From the NCBI GenBank assembly GCA_004172935.1, contig SDZD01000064.1, positions 1 through 35,393 of the forward strand: 35,393 nt of DNA. Direction: 5' to 3'. The position numbers and the translations under genes are program-made. Below are positions 8,960 to 17,661 of the stretch, piece after piece. Each line of letters opens with the position of its first letter. Position 1 is the stretch's first letter. Origin of the DNA: a bacterium (GTDB lineage: Bacteria > Armatimonadota > Abditibacteriia > Abditibacteriales > Abditibacteriaceae). The notes below the pieces were generated by a model. That model made no database searches. It was not told the DNA's origin and was given only the letters and a program-made list of their open reading frames with translations.

Positions 8960-9404
8960 GACCTCCTTACAAGAGACAATTACTAGCGCCTGGAAAGAGG
9001 CGATGAAGGCTGGCGAAACAGGGCGCCGCGATACCCTGTCCAGCTTGCGGGCTGCCATCAAAAACCAGGAAATCGAAGCGCGTGGCGCTCTTACGGACGA
9101 AGCGGTTCAAGCCGTCGTTAACAAAGAAGCGAAGCGTCGCCGCGAGGCCATTACTGAGTATCAAAAGGTCGGACGCGACGACTTGGCCGCGCGTGAGCAA
9201 AGCGAATTGGAGATTTTGACGGCCTATTTGCCATCGCAGCTTAGCGATGAAGAGCTGCGTGCTCTCGTCGTGGCGACGGTGGCGAGTGTTGGGGCCAGCA
9301 GCCCGAAGGATATGGGCATCGTCATGAAGGCTCTGCAACCTCAAATTGCGGGCAAGGCCGATGGCAAATTGGCTTCGTCGATGGTGAAGGAGGCGCTTAG
9401 CTAA
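8958..9404 (+). CDS. yqeY: YqeY/GatB-like domain protein
   Basis: 148 residues, matching the usual length of the YqeY family, which resembles the tRNA-binding tail domain of the GatB subunit of tRNA amidotransferase. Family hallmarks are visible: L..AIKN.EIE near residues 30-38, KRR.EAI.EY near 55-66, LPSQLSDEE near 86-94, and a C-terminal G-KADGKL. It is cytoplasmic and probably acts in translation-related RNA binding, although its exact role is not settled for the family. The ATG at 8958 gives the family-typical N-terminus (LQETI..AWKEAMKAG). It lies 33 bases after the hybrid kinase and 3 bases before the next gene. Confidence 0.9.
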   Translation: MTSLQETITSAWKEAMKAGETGRRDTLSSLRAAIKNQEIEARGALTDEAVQAVVNKEAKRRREAITEYQKVGRDDLAAREQSELEILTAYLPSQLSDEELRALVVATVASVGASSPKDMGIVMKALQPQIAGKADGKLASSMVKEALS

Positions 9405-9407
9405 ATA

Positions 9408-9938
9408 ATGCGAAAACGGTTGCGAGTGAGGGGAATGTTGGTTGCATTGATTGTGCTTTCGCGCTGCGCCTCCTCGCAACCTCTTTCACCCTCTCAGAAA
9501 GTGGCGGCAGTGCCCGCCAAATATGGGCGCACCGTCCAATTTTTGCAACTCCTCGCAGAATCGCAGGGCCGAAAAGACGGCGTTTCTTTTATCGGGGCTA
9601 AAGTGCGTTTCCCTGATGTGAAACGAATACTCACATTCGTTTCAGCTCGTGGCGTTACCATTGTGGATGCCAACGAAAACAACGGCAAGCCTCTTGTGCT
9701 AAGCCGCCAAAGGTTGGAAGGCGATTTGAGCCGAACAGGCAGTTCCGTTTTCGATTCATTCGCTTATGTTGGCTATATTTTCGCGATGCCTTACGCGCAA
9801 TACTCGCGACTCAGTGCAAAGCCAACCAAAAATGGCGTGATAATCGCGATGCCGAATGGGCACCGATTGACATGGGAACGTGAAAAAGGACGCCTGCAAC
9901 TGCGAAAACTGGAATACCTGCGTTTAGCAGGCGATTAG
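9408..9938 (+). CDS. Small probable exported protein of unknown function
   Basis: 176 residues. Basic residues (MRKRLRVRG) precede a hydrophobic stretch (about 10-18) and a Cys at about 20, resembling a signal peptide. The residue before the Cys is Arg, so it is a poor lipobox and lipidation is doubtful. The remainder has no membrane segments and alternates beta-like stretches. It contains VSFIGAKVRFPDVKRILTF near residue 60 and TWEREKGRLQLRKLEYLRL at the C-terminus, reminiscent of outer-membrane lipoprotein-sorting or LolA-like beta sheets, but I do not assign it. It starts 3 bases after the yqeY-like stop, so the two are likely co-transcribed. Confidence 0.6.
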   Translation: MRKRLRVRGMLVALIVLSRCASSQPLSPSQKVAAVPAKYGRTVQFLQLLAESQGRKDGVSFIGAKVRFPDVKRILTFVSARGVTIVDANENNGKPLVLSRQRLEGDLSRTGSSVFDSFAYVGYIFAMPYAQYSRLSAKPTKNGVIIAMPNGHRLTWEREKGRLQLRKLEYLRLAGD

Positions 9939-9973
9939 ATGTCTTCAGGTTGAGGCATCGTCAAGTCAGTAAG

Positions 9974-9990
9974 CGTTGCCGCAGGCAACG
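9974..9990. repeat. Small hairpin before phoH
   Basis: CGTTGCC-GCA-GGCAACG is a 7-bp stem with a 3-base loop lying between the unknown exported gene and phoH. It has no T-run. It may be a small attenuating or stabilising hairpin. Confidence 0.35.
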
Positions 9991-10024
9991 GAAGGCGACG
10001 TTCGCTCGTCGTTTGAATATTCTC

Positions 10025-11014
10025 GTGGAAAAGACCGAACTTCTCATTCCAGCGCCGCGTGTCGAAACGGCGCAGACATTATTTGGAGTAGGCGACGAGT
10101 CGCGGCGTTTTATCGAACGCGAACTTGGCGTTTCACTCAACTGGCGCGATGGGCAACTCATTGTGCAAAGCCCCTCGCCCGAAAGCGCGCAAACCGCAGC
10201 CTCTTTGCTGACCGAACTACTCGCCATTGCCGAAGGTGGTTCGCGTGGCAGCCGCGCTCTTGTTCCCGCTGACATCCGTTATCTGGTGCGCCGCGCTAAA
10301 GGTGGTAACTCCATTGAGGGCGCGCGCAAAATGCTTGGGACGACCATCGTTACCAGCGAACGCGGTAAGCCCATCGGGCCACGCACGCAGGGCCAAAGCG
10401 AATACGCCGAGGCACTGGGGCGCGACGATATGGTTTTCGCGATTGGACCTGCCGGAACTGGCAAGACCTATCTGGCGGTGGCGGCGGCTGTCGCTGCTCT
10501 CAAAGAGAAGCGCGTTAACAAACTGATTTTGACTCGTCCTGCCGTTGAGGCGGGCGAACGACTCGGCTTTTTGCCGGGCGATCTGGAAGCCAAAATCGAC
10601 CCCTATCTGCGTCCGCTGTACGATGCTCTGTATGACCTGCTTGATTTCGAGAAAGCGCAGAAACTCTTCGAGCGCAAAGTTATCGAAATTGCGCCACTCG
10701 CTTATATGCGCGGACGCACGCTGAGCGAAGCGTTCATCATTTTGGACGAAGCGCAAAACGCTACTGGGGCGCAGATGAAGATGTTCCTAACCCGTTTGGG
10801 CTTCGGTTCCAAAATGGTAATTACTGGCGACGTTACCCAGACCGACTTGCCACGCGGCGAGGAATCGGGGTTGCGGGCTGCTGCTCGTATTTTGCCGGGA
10901 GTTAAGGGGATTTCCTTTGTCCATCTCACTCAAGATGATGTTGTGCGTCACAGCCTAGTGCAACGCATCATTGAGGCGTATGATAAAAAAGAGGTTGACC
11001 ACGAGCGGCGCTAA
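10025..11014 (+). CDS. phoH: PhoH-family ATPase
   Basis: A cytoplasmic P-loop ATPase of the PhoH/YbeZ family, which is linked with YbeY in RNA metabolism. It has a KH-like N-terminal part, then a Walker A motif GPAGTGKT and a Walker B-like FIILDEAQNAT, followed by TRLGFGSKMVITGDVTQTDLP, all family signatures. The start is uncertain. GTG at 10025 gives 329 residues, close to the family norm; the in-frame TTGs at 10013 and 9950 give longer forms whose extra N-terminus is basic and unconserved-looking. The usual order phoH-pgpH-ybeY is kept here but split by a palindromic element and a DUF559 gene. Confidence 0.93.
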   Translation: MEKTELLIPAPRVETAQTLFGVGDESRRFIERELGVSLNWRDGQLIVQSPSPESAQTAASLLTELLAIAEGGSRGSRALVPADIRYLVRRAKGGNSIEGARKMLGTTIVTSERGKPIGPRTQGQSEYAEALGRDDMVFAIGPAGTGKTYLAVAAAVAALKEKRVNKLILTRPAVEAGERLGFLPGDLEAKIDPYLRPLYDALYDLLDFEKAQKLFERKVIEIAPLAYMRGRTLSEAFIILDEAQNATGAQMKMFLTRLGFGSKMVITGDVTQTDLPRGEESGLRAAARILPGVKGISFVHLTQDDVVRHSLVQRIIEAYDKKEVDHERR

Positions 11015-11019
11015 ATGCT

Positions 11020-11196
11020 GCACTCCGTGCGGCCCTCACCCGGCCTTCGGCCACCCTCTCCCGCAAGCGGTAGAGGGGCCGCCAGTTACAATCTGGCGGC
11101 AACCGAGCAGAAATTAACCCTGTTTGTTGTAGCTCATCCTTCTCCCGCAACGCGGGAGAAGGTGGCCGAAGGCCGGGTGAGGGCCGCACGGAGTGC
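11020..11196. repeat. Nested palindromic element with perfect 36-bp inverted ends
   Basis: Two arms, 11020-11055 and 11161-11196, are perfect reverse complements over 36 bases and flank a 105-bp core. The core holds three further hairpins: 11055-11077 (CTCTCCCGC.. with GCGG.AGAG), 11078-11100 (GCCGCCAG/CTGGCGGC, perfect) and 11140-11160 (TTCTCCCGC/GCGGGAGAA, perfect). The arms also contain the inner palindrome GGCCTTCGGCC. Translations across it are artefacts of the repeat. It resembles the REP/BIME-like intergenic palindromes seen in many bacteria and lies directly before the DUF559 gene. A degraded relative is at about 27680-27732. Confidence 0.9.
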
Positions 11197-11218
11197 GGTT
11201 GTTGTTCGCTAGAATGTT

Positions 11219-11563
11219 ATGAAATCACAACGCCAAACAGTCGAACGTGCCCGCGAACTTCGCCGTGTACAAACGCCTTTTGAAATAGTGTTGTGGAATA
11301 TTCTGCGTGACCGACAATTAGAAAACTATAAGTTCCGACGACAACATCCGATTCCGCCATACATCGCCGATTTTGCTTGCTTGGCAAAAAAGTTGGTTAT
11401 AGAACTGGATGGCCGCGTTCACGATGAAACTGTTGAACGTGATCGAAATCGTGACCAAGTTATAGAAGAACAAGGTTGGCGTGTACTGCGCTTCGCGAAC
11501 GTGCAATTATTGCGTGAGCGCGAAAATGTGGTGCGAACAATTTTGCATTATCTTGAGCTATGA
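11219..11563 (+). CDS. DUF559 endonuclease-like protein
   Basis: 114 residues. This is the DUF559 family, which has the fold of very-short-patch-repair (Vsr)-type PD-(D/E)xK nucleases. Visible signatures are RRVQTPFEIVLWNILRDRQL at the N-terminus, YKFRRQHPIPPYIADFACL with a likely metal-binding Asp, then KLVIELDG with the E-x-D pair, and a C-terminal GWRVLRF. The family is predicted to cut or nick DNA, but activity is not established for this member. It begins 22 bases after the palindromic element and ends 31 bases before pgpH, inside an otherwise conserved gene string, so it looks inserted together with the repeat. Confidence 0.9.
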   Translation: MKSQRQTVERARELRRVQTPFEIVLWNILRDRQLENYKFRRQHPIPPYIADFACLAKKLVIELDGRVHDETVERDRNRDQVIEEQGWRVLRFANVQLLRERENVVRTILHYLEL

Positions 11564-11594
11564 AACGCGCCCTTATTCTTTTGAATCTACTTCC

Positions 11595-14162
11595 ATGAAC
11601 CATCCCGACAAACCCCTAAATTTGGAATTGTTGCCCGGCGGCGCTCGCGAGGCTGTGCGCGAACTGCTGTCGGGTGAAGGTGGTGATGGCAGTGGAGAAC
11701 TTTCCCCCGATGTCCTTGAAGCACTTGCGGTTGATTCGCCGTTACTTCCCCCCCGCGAGCCTGTAGGAGCGCGCTTTGCTTCGTACTTTGGTCGCCATCA
11801 GCTGTTATTATTGCTGGCCTGTTTTCTGGCGCTGTGGACTATCGTCAGCATTCCGCTGCACATGGGCGATTCCGATATTCGTATGGGAAGTTTGGCGCCG
11901 CGCAACATCGTCGCTCCGCAAAACGCTTATGCCTTCGACCGTGAGGAAACCGTTAAACGCCGCGACCGTGCGGCGGCTTTGGTTACTCCGGCTTATGACC
12001 CCAATCCTTCGGCGCTTGGACAGGCACAGGCGGCGCTTCCTGACATCTCCCGTACCGCGCGCGATGCGGCTCAAATTGCTGTTGCTGCCCCGGTGAAGAA
12101 TGCAGCCAATCCGCTGGCAAGCCCCACGGTTCCTAATGCTGCTTCCATCGAAGCGACTTTTCGGCAACGCACTGGTTGGAAGGCTCCCGTCTCGACTATT
12201 CGTACCTTAGCCGCGCTTTCTGTGTCTCGGTTCGATTTGGTGCGCAGTGCTGCTGATGAGGCGATTTCGGAGGCCTATGTGCGAGAGAGCATCCGTTCGG
12301 ATGTGCCCGCTGACACTCTGGCGATTATTCCCTTTCTCAACAAGCATCTCGCCGTAACTCCCAACGACTTATCTATTGATGAGCGTGCTGTTGCGGTGGC
12401 TCTTGGAGGGCGCGCTGCGCGCTTCCCTAATGTGGTTGTTAACGAAGGCGAGACCGAGCGTATTCGCCGTCAGGCGCGCGAAGCTGTTGCTCCGGTTTAT
12501 CAGCGCATCGAGTCGAACGCGACTATCATACGCGAGGGCGAAATCATCTCTCCTGAGCGTTTTGCATTGTTGCAGGAACTGGGTTTAACCGCTCCCAAAA
12601 TTCGCCCCCTTGAGGTTGTTGCCAACGGAATGCTCTGTTTGATGCTCGTGATGGCAGCGGCCTTTTTTCTTGCCCGCCGCCGTCGCGACCTGTTGGCTCG
12701 TCCTGCCGCTCTGTGGCTTGTCGCTTGTGTTCCAGTCGCGTTCTTGATGCTATTCCGTATCATTCTGCGCGTTCCGCACGCCGACTTTTTGATGGTGCCT
12801 CTGGCTGCGACCGCCGCCATGCTCGTCACGGTTTTGCTTGATGCGCGCGTTGGTTTGCCCATCGGCTTCGTCGTGGCTGCCTTGTGCGCGCTGATGGCGC
12901 GTGCGGATGCAGGATTGTTTCTGGGGGCCACACTTTCTGCGTGGATCGGTTCGCTTTCGGTTGCCAACTTATCGTCGCGCTTGGCATTGGCACGTGCTTC
13001 GTTCGTATTGGCTATTACCAATGCGCTACTTGCATTGGCTTTGGGCGCGCTTCGTGATGCACCGCTCGAAGAAATCGGCTCGACTGCAGCTTGGAGCGCG
13101 CTGGCCGGGTTGGCTTCGGTGGCGGCAATGGCCGCGATGGCGATTTTCCTTGAGCGTCCTTTCGGCATCACCTCGCATTTGCGTTTGCTGGAACTGATGG
13201 CGCCCGATGAAACCGTTATCCGCCGTATGCAGGTCGAGGCGCCTGGCACCTACACCCATTCGCTGATGGTCGCCACGCTCAGCGAGGCTGCCGCCAAGGC
13301 GATTGGCGCCGATTCGCTGTTGTGCCGCGTCGCGGGATTGTACCACGACATTGGTAAGCTGCGCCGCCCTCATTGCTTTATCGAAAACCAGAGTGGCGAC
13401 AACATCCATGACCGTATTTCGCCCGCTTTGAGCGCCTTGCTTATCAAGGCGCACGTCAAAGACGGGCTTGAGTTGGGACGTGCTTTGCGCTTGCCTCAGC
13501 CGGTTCTCGATGCCATTTCGTCGCATCATGGCAAAGGTAACATCGCTTTCTTTCTGGCGCGCGCCAAGGCGATGGCCCCCGATGGCAAAGTGGATGAGCG
13601 TTTGTTTTCTTATCCCGGCCCCCGTCCGCAGTCGCGCGAAGCCGCGATTTTGATGTTGGCCGATTCCGTCGAGGCATCGGCGCGCTCGTTATCCAATCCG
13701 ACTCCCGAAGTTCTCGCGACCCATATCGAGAGCATTGTTTCGACCCGCCTTCGCGAAGGCGAGTTGGACGAGTGCGATCTGTCGCTCAAAGATATTGGCC
13801 TTGTTCGCGAAGCTTTCGCGAATACCTTGCGCGGTGCTATGCATGGTCGCATCGCCTATCCCGATGCCGCGCATTTACAAGGCGAGTTGGCTGCACCTGC
13901 CAGCGACTGGGTGCGGCAGACACTTGGCGAAGATGTGCGCCGTAACACCGAACCAGAGCGCCCCCGCCCCGAAAAAGCTAAGACGCCTCCTCCTGCCACC
14001 CCGAACAAAAAACAAAGCAACGGTTCGGGGCAAAATCCCCCTCGCCCACGCGGCCAGTTGAGGCGCCGCTTGCGCGCGGGTTCTCCCCCGGTGCTGGTTA
14101 ACGAAGCGCCCCCCGCTGTGCCCGACACTGTCACTCATGAATCAGAAGACACGTCCTGCTAA
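11595..14162 (+). CDS. pgpH: 7TM-HD family phosphodiesterase (PgpH/YqfF type)
   Basis: 855 residues from the ATG at 11595; an upstream in-frame start at 11481 would overlap the DUF559 gene and is unlikely. Order: one N-terminal membrane helix (about 60-80), an extracytoplasmic 7TMR-HDED domain, a block of about seven helices, then a cytoplasmic HD domain. Metal ligands are visible as His555 (YTHS), His584-Asp585 in the HDIG motif and His644-His645 (SSHHGKG). In Listeria, PgpH degrades cyclic di-AMP, so this is the likely reaction. The C-terminal 70 residues are Pro/Lys/Arg-rich and disordered. The stop overlaps the start of ybeY by 26 bases, which suggests translational coupling. Confidence 0.92.
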   Translation: MNHPDKPLNLELLPGGAREAVRELLSGEGGDGSGELSPDVLEALAVDSPLLPPREPVGARFASYFGRHQLLLLLACFLALWTIVSIPLHMGDSDIRMGSLAPRNIVAPQNAYAFDREETVKRRDRAAALVTPAYDPNPSALGQAQAALPDISRTARDAAQIAVAAPVKNAANPLASPTVPNAASIEATFRQRTGWKAPVSTIRTLAALSVSRFDLVRSAADEAISEAYVRESIRSDVPADTLAIIPFLNKHLAVTPNDLSIDERAVAVALGGRAARFPNVVVNEGETERIRRQAREAVAPVYQRIESNATIIREGEIISPERFALLQELGLTAPKIRPLEVVANGMLCLMLVMAAAFFLARRRRDLLARPAALWLVACVPVAFLMLFRIILRVPHADFLMVPLAATAAMLVTVLLDARVGLPIGFVVAALCALMARADAGLFLGATLSAWIGSLSVANLSSRLALARASFVLAITNALLALALGALRDAPLEEIGSTAAWSALAGLASVAAMAAMAIFLERPFGITSHLRLLELMAPDETVIRRMQVEAPGTYTHSLMVATLSEAAAKAIGADSLLCRVAGLYHDIGKLRRPHCFIENQSGDNIHDRISPALSALLIKAHVKDGLELGRALRLPQPVLDAISSHHGKGNIAFFLARAKAMAPDGKVDERLFSYPGPRPQSREAAILMLADSVEASARSLSNPTPEVLATHIESIVSTRLREGELDECDLSLKDIGLVREAFANTLRGAMHGRIAYPDAAHLQGELAAPASDWVRQTLGEDVRRNTEPERPRPEKAKTPPPATPNKKQSNGSGQNPPRPRGQLRRRLRAGSPPVLVNEAPPAVPDTVTHESEDTSC

Positions 14163-14697
14163 AACTGTTGCGCTCCGTGCCACCAATTCGTGGAGCCGTG
14201 AGGCCCGCACCCATTTACCCAGTGAAACGGGTGTGCGGGCTTTGAATGCGCTGGTACGCCGCGCTGCTACTTTGACCATCGAACGCACTTTGAGCGAAAA
14301 AAATAAAGCCGTGTTTCCGGCTTTGCTCGACCAACTCGAAGACGGGGAGGGGAGCGCTTTCGCGCTCGACATCTCGTGGACGGACGATGCACAAATTCAG
14401 GTCATTAACCGCGACTACCGCAGCAAAGACAAACCTACCGATGTGCTTTCCTTCCCCTTCTGGGAAGGCGAGTCGCTTTTCGAAGGCGAGGAGTTGCCGC
14501 TGGGCGACCTCATCATCTCGCTCGAAACTGCCATACGTCAGGCCAATGAACTCAAGCACTCGTTGCAGCATGAACTGGCTTTTCTGGCGATTCATGGCAC
14601 TTTGCACCTGCTTGGATTCGACCATGACACGCCTTCCAAGCGCCGCACGATGTTTGCATGGCAGGACGAATTGTTTGCCTTATTGGGTATTGCGTGA
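14137..14697 (+). CDS. ybeY: Endoribonuclease YbeY
   Basis: A single-domain, zinc-dependent endoribonuclease of 186 residues, needed for 16S rRNA 3' maturation and ribosome quality control. The zinc motif HGTLHLLGFDH is present, with ligands His153, His157 and His163, as is the family stretch DYRSKDKPTDVLSFPF. Typical members have about 150-160 residues. The N-terminal extra of about 35 residues is either real or means that the true start lies downstream; the first ATG overlaps pgpH. A hairpin terminator follows directly. Confidence 0.95.
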   Translation: MNQKTRPAKTVALRATNSWSREARTHLPSETGVRALNALVRRAATLTIERTLSEKNKAVFPALLDQLEDGEGSAFALDISWTDDAQIQVINRDYRSKDKPTDVLSFPFWEGESLFEGEELPLGDLIISLETAIRQANELKHSLQHELAFLAIHGTLHLLGFDHDTPSKRRTMFAWQDELFALLGIA

Positions 14698-14704
14698 AGA
14701 AAAT

Positions 14705-14735
14705 CGCGTGTTTCTGAAGCAGAAATCGCGTTTTT
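14705..14735 (+). terminator. Probable terminator after ybeY
   Basis: CGCG and a TTTCTG/CAGAAA stem around an AAG loop (14705-14730), with a small internal loop, followed by TTTTT. It would end the phoH-pgpH-ybeY transcript. The half-sites also create a direct repeat AAATCGCGT 22 bases apart. Confidence 0.6.
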
Positions 14736-14859
14736 GCTCAGAATGTGCCGAATAAAATCGGTGAATGTGTAAAAGTCGTGCGCGCGCAAACGGCTGTTTT
14801 TCTAAAATGAGTGGCGCGTCCCCGAAGGAAAAGGTTCGGGCGCACCCGCGAAATTGTTC

Positions 14860-16266
14860 ATGTTGCTGTTGCTTGCCGTTTTATGCGGCTTGGTCGAGGC
14901 GTTGTTTACGGCCCTGGAAGTGGCGTTGGGCGCTGTTTCTCGCTCCCGAATGCGTAGCTTGGCCGAACCCGATGCGGCGCGTGCCGAAGGCAGCGAACCG
15001 CCGCCCCCCGCTCAAACACGTCGGGCGAAGGCCGTGCTGGCTTTGCTCGAACATCCTGACCGCCTTTCCATCCTGTTTTTAAGCGTCACCTCATTGTCGC
15101 TGTGGTGCGCCGCATCTCTGCTGACATGGCATGTCGTGATGGGGCTGTGGAACGTGGGCATTTTGGCCGGGGCTTTAATCGCTCTCCTTTTCGTGGCTGA
15201 AGTGGTGCCGCTACTATTGGCAGCTGGGCACGCCGAAACGATTGCTTTGCGTGGTGCGCGCTTTCTGGCACTGTCGCAACGTGTTCTGCGCCCGTTGACC
15301 TGGTTGGTGGGGGGCATCGCTTTTGGTTTGGCCCGTTTGCTTGGCAGTGGCCCGCGTGCTTCTCCTCATGTCACCGAAAGCGAACTGCGAACCGCACTGG
15401 CAACCGCCGAAGAGGAAGGCACCATCGAATCGGGCGAACGCGCCCTTATCGAAGGCGCGATGGATTTGCGCACACAGAGCGTGCGCGATGTCATGACGCC
15501 GCGCCTCGACATCGTTGGTATTTCTGCCAGCGCCAGCCTGTCTAAAGCCCTTGAAACGGCCTTGGATGAGGGGCATTCGCGTTTGCCGATCTACGACGGC
15601 ACACTTGATAAAATCGTTGGCGTTCTCGCCACCAAAGACTTGTTATCCCACCTTTATTCCCCAACCGCCAATGTCACGACCCTCAAAGTGCGCGATGTGG
15701 CGCGAACCCCGCTCTTCGTCCCCGAACAGGGGCGGGTTAACGTGGTACTCGATGAGTTGCGCCGCAACCGAACCTTGATGGCTATCGTCGTCGATTCGAA
15801 TGGCACCACGGCGGGCCTCGTTACTCTCGAAGACTTGCTTGAAGAGTTGGTCGGCGAAATTCAGGATGAGTACGACGCCGAAGAAGCGCCCGTTCGTTTG
15901 CTTAACCCCGAAAAAGTTAGCGAGGGAGCGTTGCCCGAAGTGGTGTGTAATGCCAGCCTGAGCGTTCGCGAAATGGGGCGCTTCTTCGGCGAGGAGTTGG
16001 GATACACCACGACGCTACGCGATGCGACTGGTTCGCCAGTTGGTTCCAGTAGTTCGGTGGCATCTTTGGCGCTTGAACGCTTTGGGCGCGTTCCTCAGGT
16101 CGGCGATCAAGTCGATGTCGGTAGCGCTCTGGCTCCTGTCTCGGCGACATCGGACAGCAAGCGAATTTCGCTTACGGTTTGCTTTGTTGTCACGCAAATG
16201 GATGGGCCGCGTTTGCTCGAACTTCATGTCTGGCTCATACCCGAAGAGGAGGGTAACGGCGCGTAG
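14860..16266 (+). CDS. CNNM/DUF21-CBS-CorC membrane protein (hemolysin-C family), copy 1
   Basis: About 468 residues. An N-terminal DUF21/CNNM membrane domain with four hydrophobic segments (about 3-25, 72-93, 100-125 and 140-163) is followed by two CBS motifs (about 206-330; VRDVMTPRLDIV, SRLPIYDGTLDKIVGVL, and MAIVVDSNGTTAGLVTLEDLLEELVGEI) and a CorC/HlyC C-terminal domain. Relatives bind adenine nucleotides through CBS and act in magnesium/cobalt homeostasis; the name hemolysin is historical. The start is not certain: TTG at 14854 or ATG at 14860, with a purine-rich GAAGGAAAAGG about 25 bases upstream. Copy 2 follows 6 bases after its stop. Confidence 0.88.
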   Translation: MLLLLAVLCGLVEALFTALEVALGAVSRSRMRSLAEPDAARAEGSEPPPPAQTRRAKAVLALLEHPDRLSILFLSVTSLSLWCAASLLTWHVVMGLWNVGILAGALIALLFVAEVVPLLLAAGHAETIALRGARFLALSQRVLRPLTWLVGGIAFGLARLLGSGPRASPHVTESELRTALATAEEEGTIESGERALIEGAMDLRTQSVRDVMTPRLDIVGISASASLSKALETALDEGHSRLPIYDGTLDKIVGVLATKDLLSHLYSPTANVTTLKVRDVARTPLFVPEQGRVNVVLDELRRNRTLMAIVVDSNGTTAGLVTLEDLLEELVGEIQDEYDAEEAPVRLLNPEKVSEGALPEVVCNASLSVREMGRFFGEELGYTTTLRDATGSPVGSSSSVASLALERFGRVPQVGDQVDVGSALAPVSATSDSKRISLTVCFVVTQMDGPRLLELHVWLIPEEEGNGA

Positions 16267-16272
16267 CGTAGC

Positions 16273-17565
16273 ATGTCATCTTTGGCTTTAGCTCTTGGGC
16301 TTTGTCTGGCTTTAGTGGCGCTTTTTGCGGCGTCCGAAGCGGCGTTGGCCGCGACCAATCGCGTGCGTTTGCGCCACTTGTTGCGCGCCCAGAGCGGCGA
16401 GGACGGCGGCAATGCTCAACTCCTCTCTTCGGAACTCGACCGTGACGCGCAAAACTTCATCGCCTCCGTTACCCTTGCTGCCAACCTTCCGTTAGTTGGT
16501 GCGGCTTCGCTGGCGCTGTGGGTTGGAATCGACCAATTCGGGGAAAAGGGCGGTGTCGTCTTCTCTGCTGTCATCGCGGCGGCGACCCTTGCTTTCTTTC
16601 AAATTGTGCCGCGCCTGTTGGTTTCGGCTCCCGGCGCCCTCGAACGCCTGTGGTGGGTGCGTCCTGCGCGCCTGTTGTTGGCGCTTCTGTGGCCCGTGGT
16701 GGCGTTGCTGCTCGGTTTGGGCCGCATCCTGCTCCGACCGCTTGGAGCCTTCGATAAACCCTCTTCCAAGACCGAAGCCGAAAGCGACTATGACTTCTTA
16801 GAGTTGGTCGAATCGGCAGAGCAAAACGGCGAACTGTCGCAGTCGCGCGAACTCATCGCTTCCATTTTCACCTTCGGCGATACCCGCGTCCACGAAGTGA
16901 TGATTCCTCGCCCCGACATCATCGCGCTACCCCGCACGGTAGACGCTGCGACAGCCATCGCCATTTTTCAAGACAGCGGTTACTCACGTTTGCCAATTTA
17001 TGGCGCTTCGATAGACGAGGTTGTTGGCATCTTGCATGTCAAAGATGTGCTGCGGCAAATAGGAGAGAGGAACTTCGATTTCATGCCGCGTTCGCTGATG
17101 CGTGAACCGCTGTATTTGCCCGAATCGCAAACCATCGACGATGCGCTGACCCGCATGAGGGCGGCGAAAACCCATTTGGCTCTCGTTATGGACGAGTATG
17201 GCGGTACTGCTGGCTTACTCACCATCGAGGACGTTTTGGAAGAATTGGTCGGTGAGATCGCGGATGAACATGACCGCCGCGAAGAATCGCTTGTGGTGCT
17301 GGATGAGCGTACCGCCATCGCGGATGCCCATCTGCACGCCGACGATTTGCGCGAGGAATGGGACGTTGTTTTGCCTTCGGGCGAGTTCGATACCGTCGGC
17401 GGTTATGTCATCGAAACGCTGGGCCGCGAAGCGCGACTTGGTGATGTCGTCGAAGCTCCAGGCGCTGTGCTGAGCGTGTATTCGTTGCGCGGACGCCGCC
17501 CGCGAAAAATCAAAATTGAAAAGCGCGAAATCGCCCGCGAAGATACACAAGAAAAGGAATCTTAA
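16273..17565 (+). CDS. CNNM/DUF21-CBS-CorC membrane protein, copy 2
   Basis: 430 residues with the same layout as its left neighbour: membrane segments in the first 155 residues, a CBS pair at about 203-330 (VHEVMIPRPDIIALP, SRLPIYGASIDEVVGILHVKDVL, LALVMDEYGGTAGLLTIEDVLEELVGEI), and a CorC domain to about 405, then a Lys/Arg/Glu-rich tail. The CBS part is closer to the family consensus than that of copy 1 (DEYGGTAG versus DSNGTTAG), so the two have diverged. Six bases separate them, so they are likely co-translated and possibly form a heteromer; that is an inference. Likely role: regulated divalent-cation transport. Confidence 0.9.
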   Translation: MSSLALALGLCLALVALFAASEAALAATNRVRLRHLLRAQSGEDGGNAQLLSSELDRDAQNFIASVTLAANLPLVGAASLALWVGIDQFGEKGGVVFSAVIAAATLAFFQIVPRLLVSAPGALERLWWVRPARLLLALLWPVVALLLGLGRILLRPLGAFDKPSSKTEAESDYDFLELVESAEQNGELSQSRELIASIFTFGDTRVHEVMIPRPDIIALPRTVDAATAIAIFQDSGYSRLPIYGASIDEVVGILHVKDVLRQIGERNFDFMPRSLMREPLYLPESQTIDDALTRMRAAKTHLALVMDEYGGTAGLLTIEDVLEELVGEIADEHDRREESLVVLDERTAIADAHLHADDLREEWDVVLPSGEFDTVGGYVIETLGREARLGDVVEAPGAVLSVYSLRGRRPRKIKIEKREIAREDTQEKES

Positions 17566-17590
17566 GGTGATGGTGTTCTACAAAAGTGCA

Positions 17591-17610
17591 ACGCTTGAGA
17601 TGGCAAGCGT
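17591..17610 (+). terminator. Possible hairpin terminator after the CBS pair
   Basis: ACGCTTG-AGATGG-CAAGCGT is a 7-bp stem, followed 15 bases later by a T-rich run. It is a weak terminator candidate separating the CBS genes from the pseudopilin gene. Confidence 0.35.
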
Positions 17611-17661
17611 CTAACGTAGTTGGTATTTTTCCGAATTCTTTTTAGTTTGATTTTTCAACAC

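Noticed and set aside
9408..9470. Lipoprotein signal in the unknown exported protein
   Set aside because: Arg precedes the Cys, which does not fit the lipobox; a plain signal peptide or anchor is more likely.
11020..11196. CRISPR array
   Set aside because: Only inverted copies with one spacer-like core; no regularly spaced direct repeats and no cas genes.
11015..11212. Possible small proteins on both strands across the palindromic element
   Set aside because: They are mirror-image translations of the inverted repeat (RPSPGLRPPSPA on both strands), not conserved proteins.
12500..13249. Long minus-strand frame opposite pgpH
   Set aside because: Ser/Ala/Arg/Asn-biased antisense translation of a clearly conserved membrane protein.
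14701..14731. Direct repeat AAATCGCGT 22 bases apart as an operator
   Set aside because: The two units are better explained as parts of the ybeY terminator hairpin.
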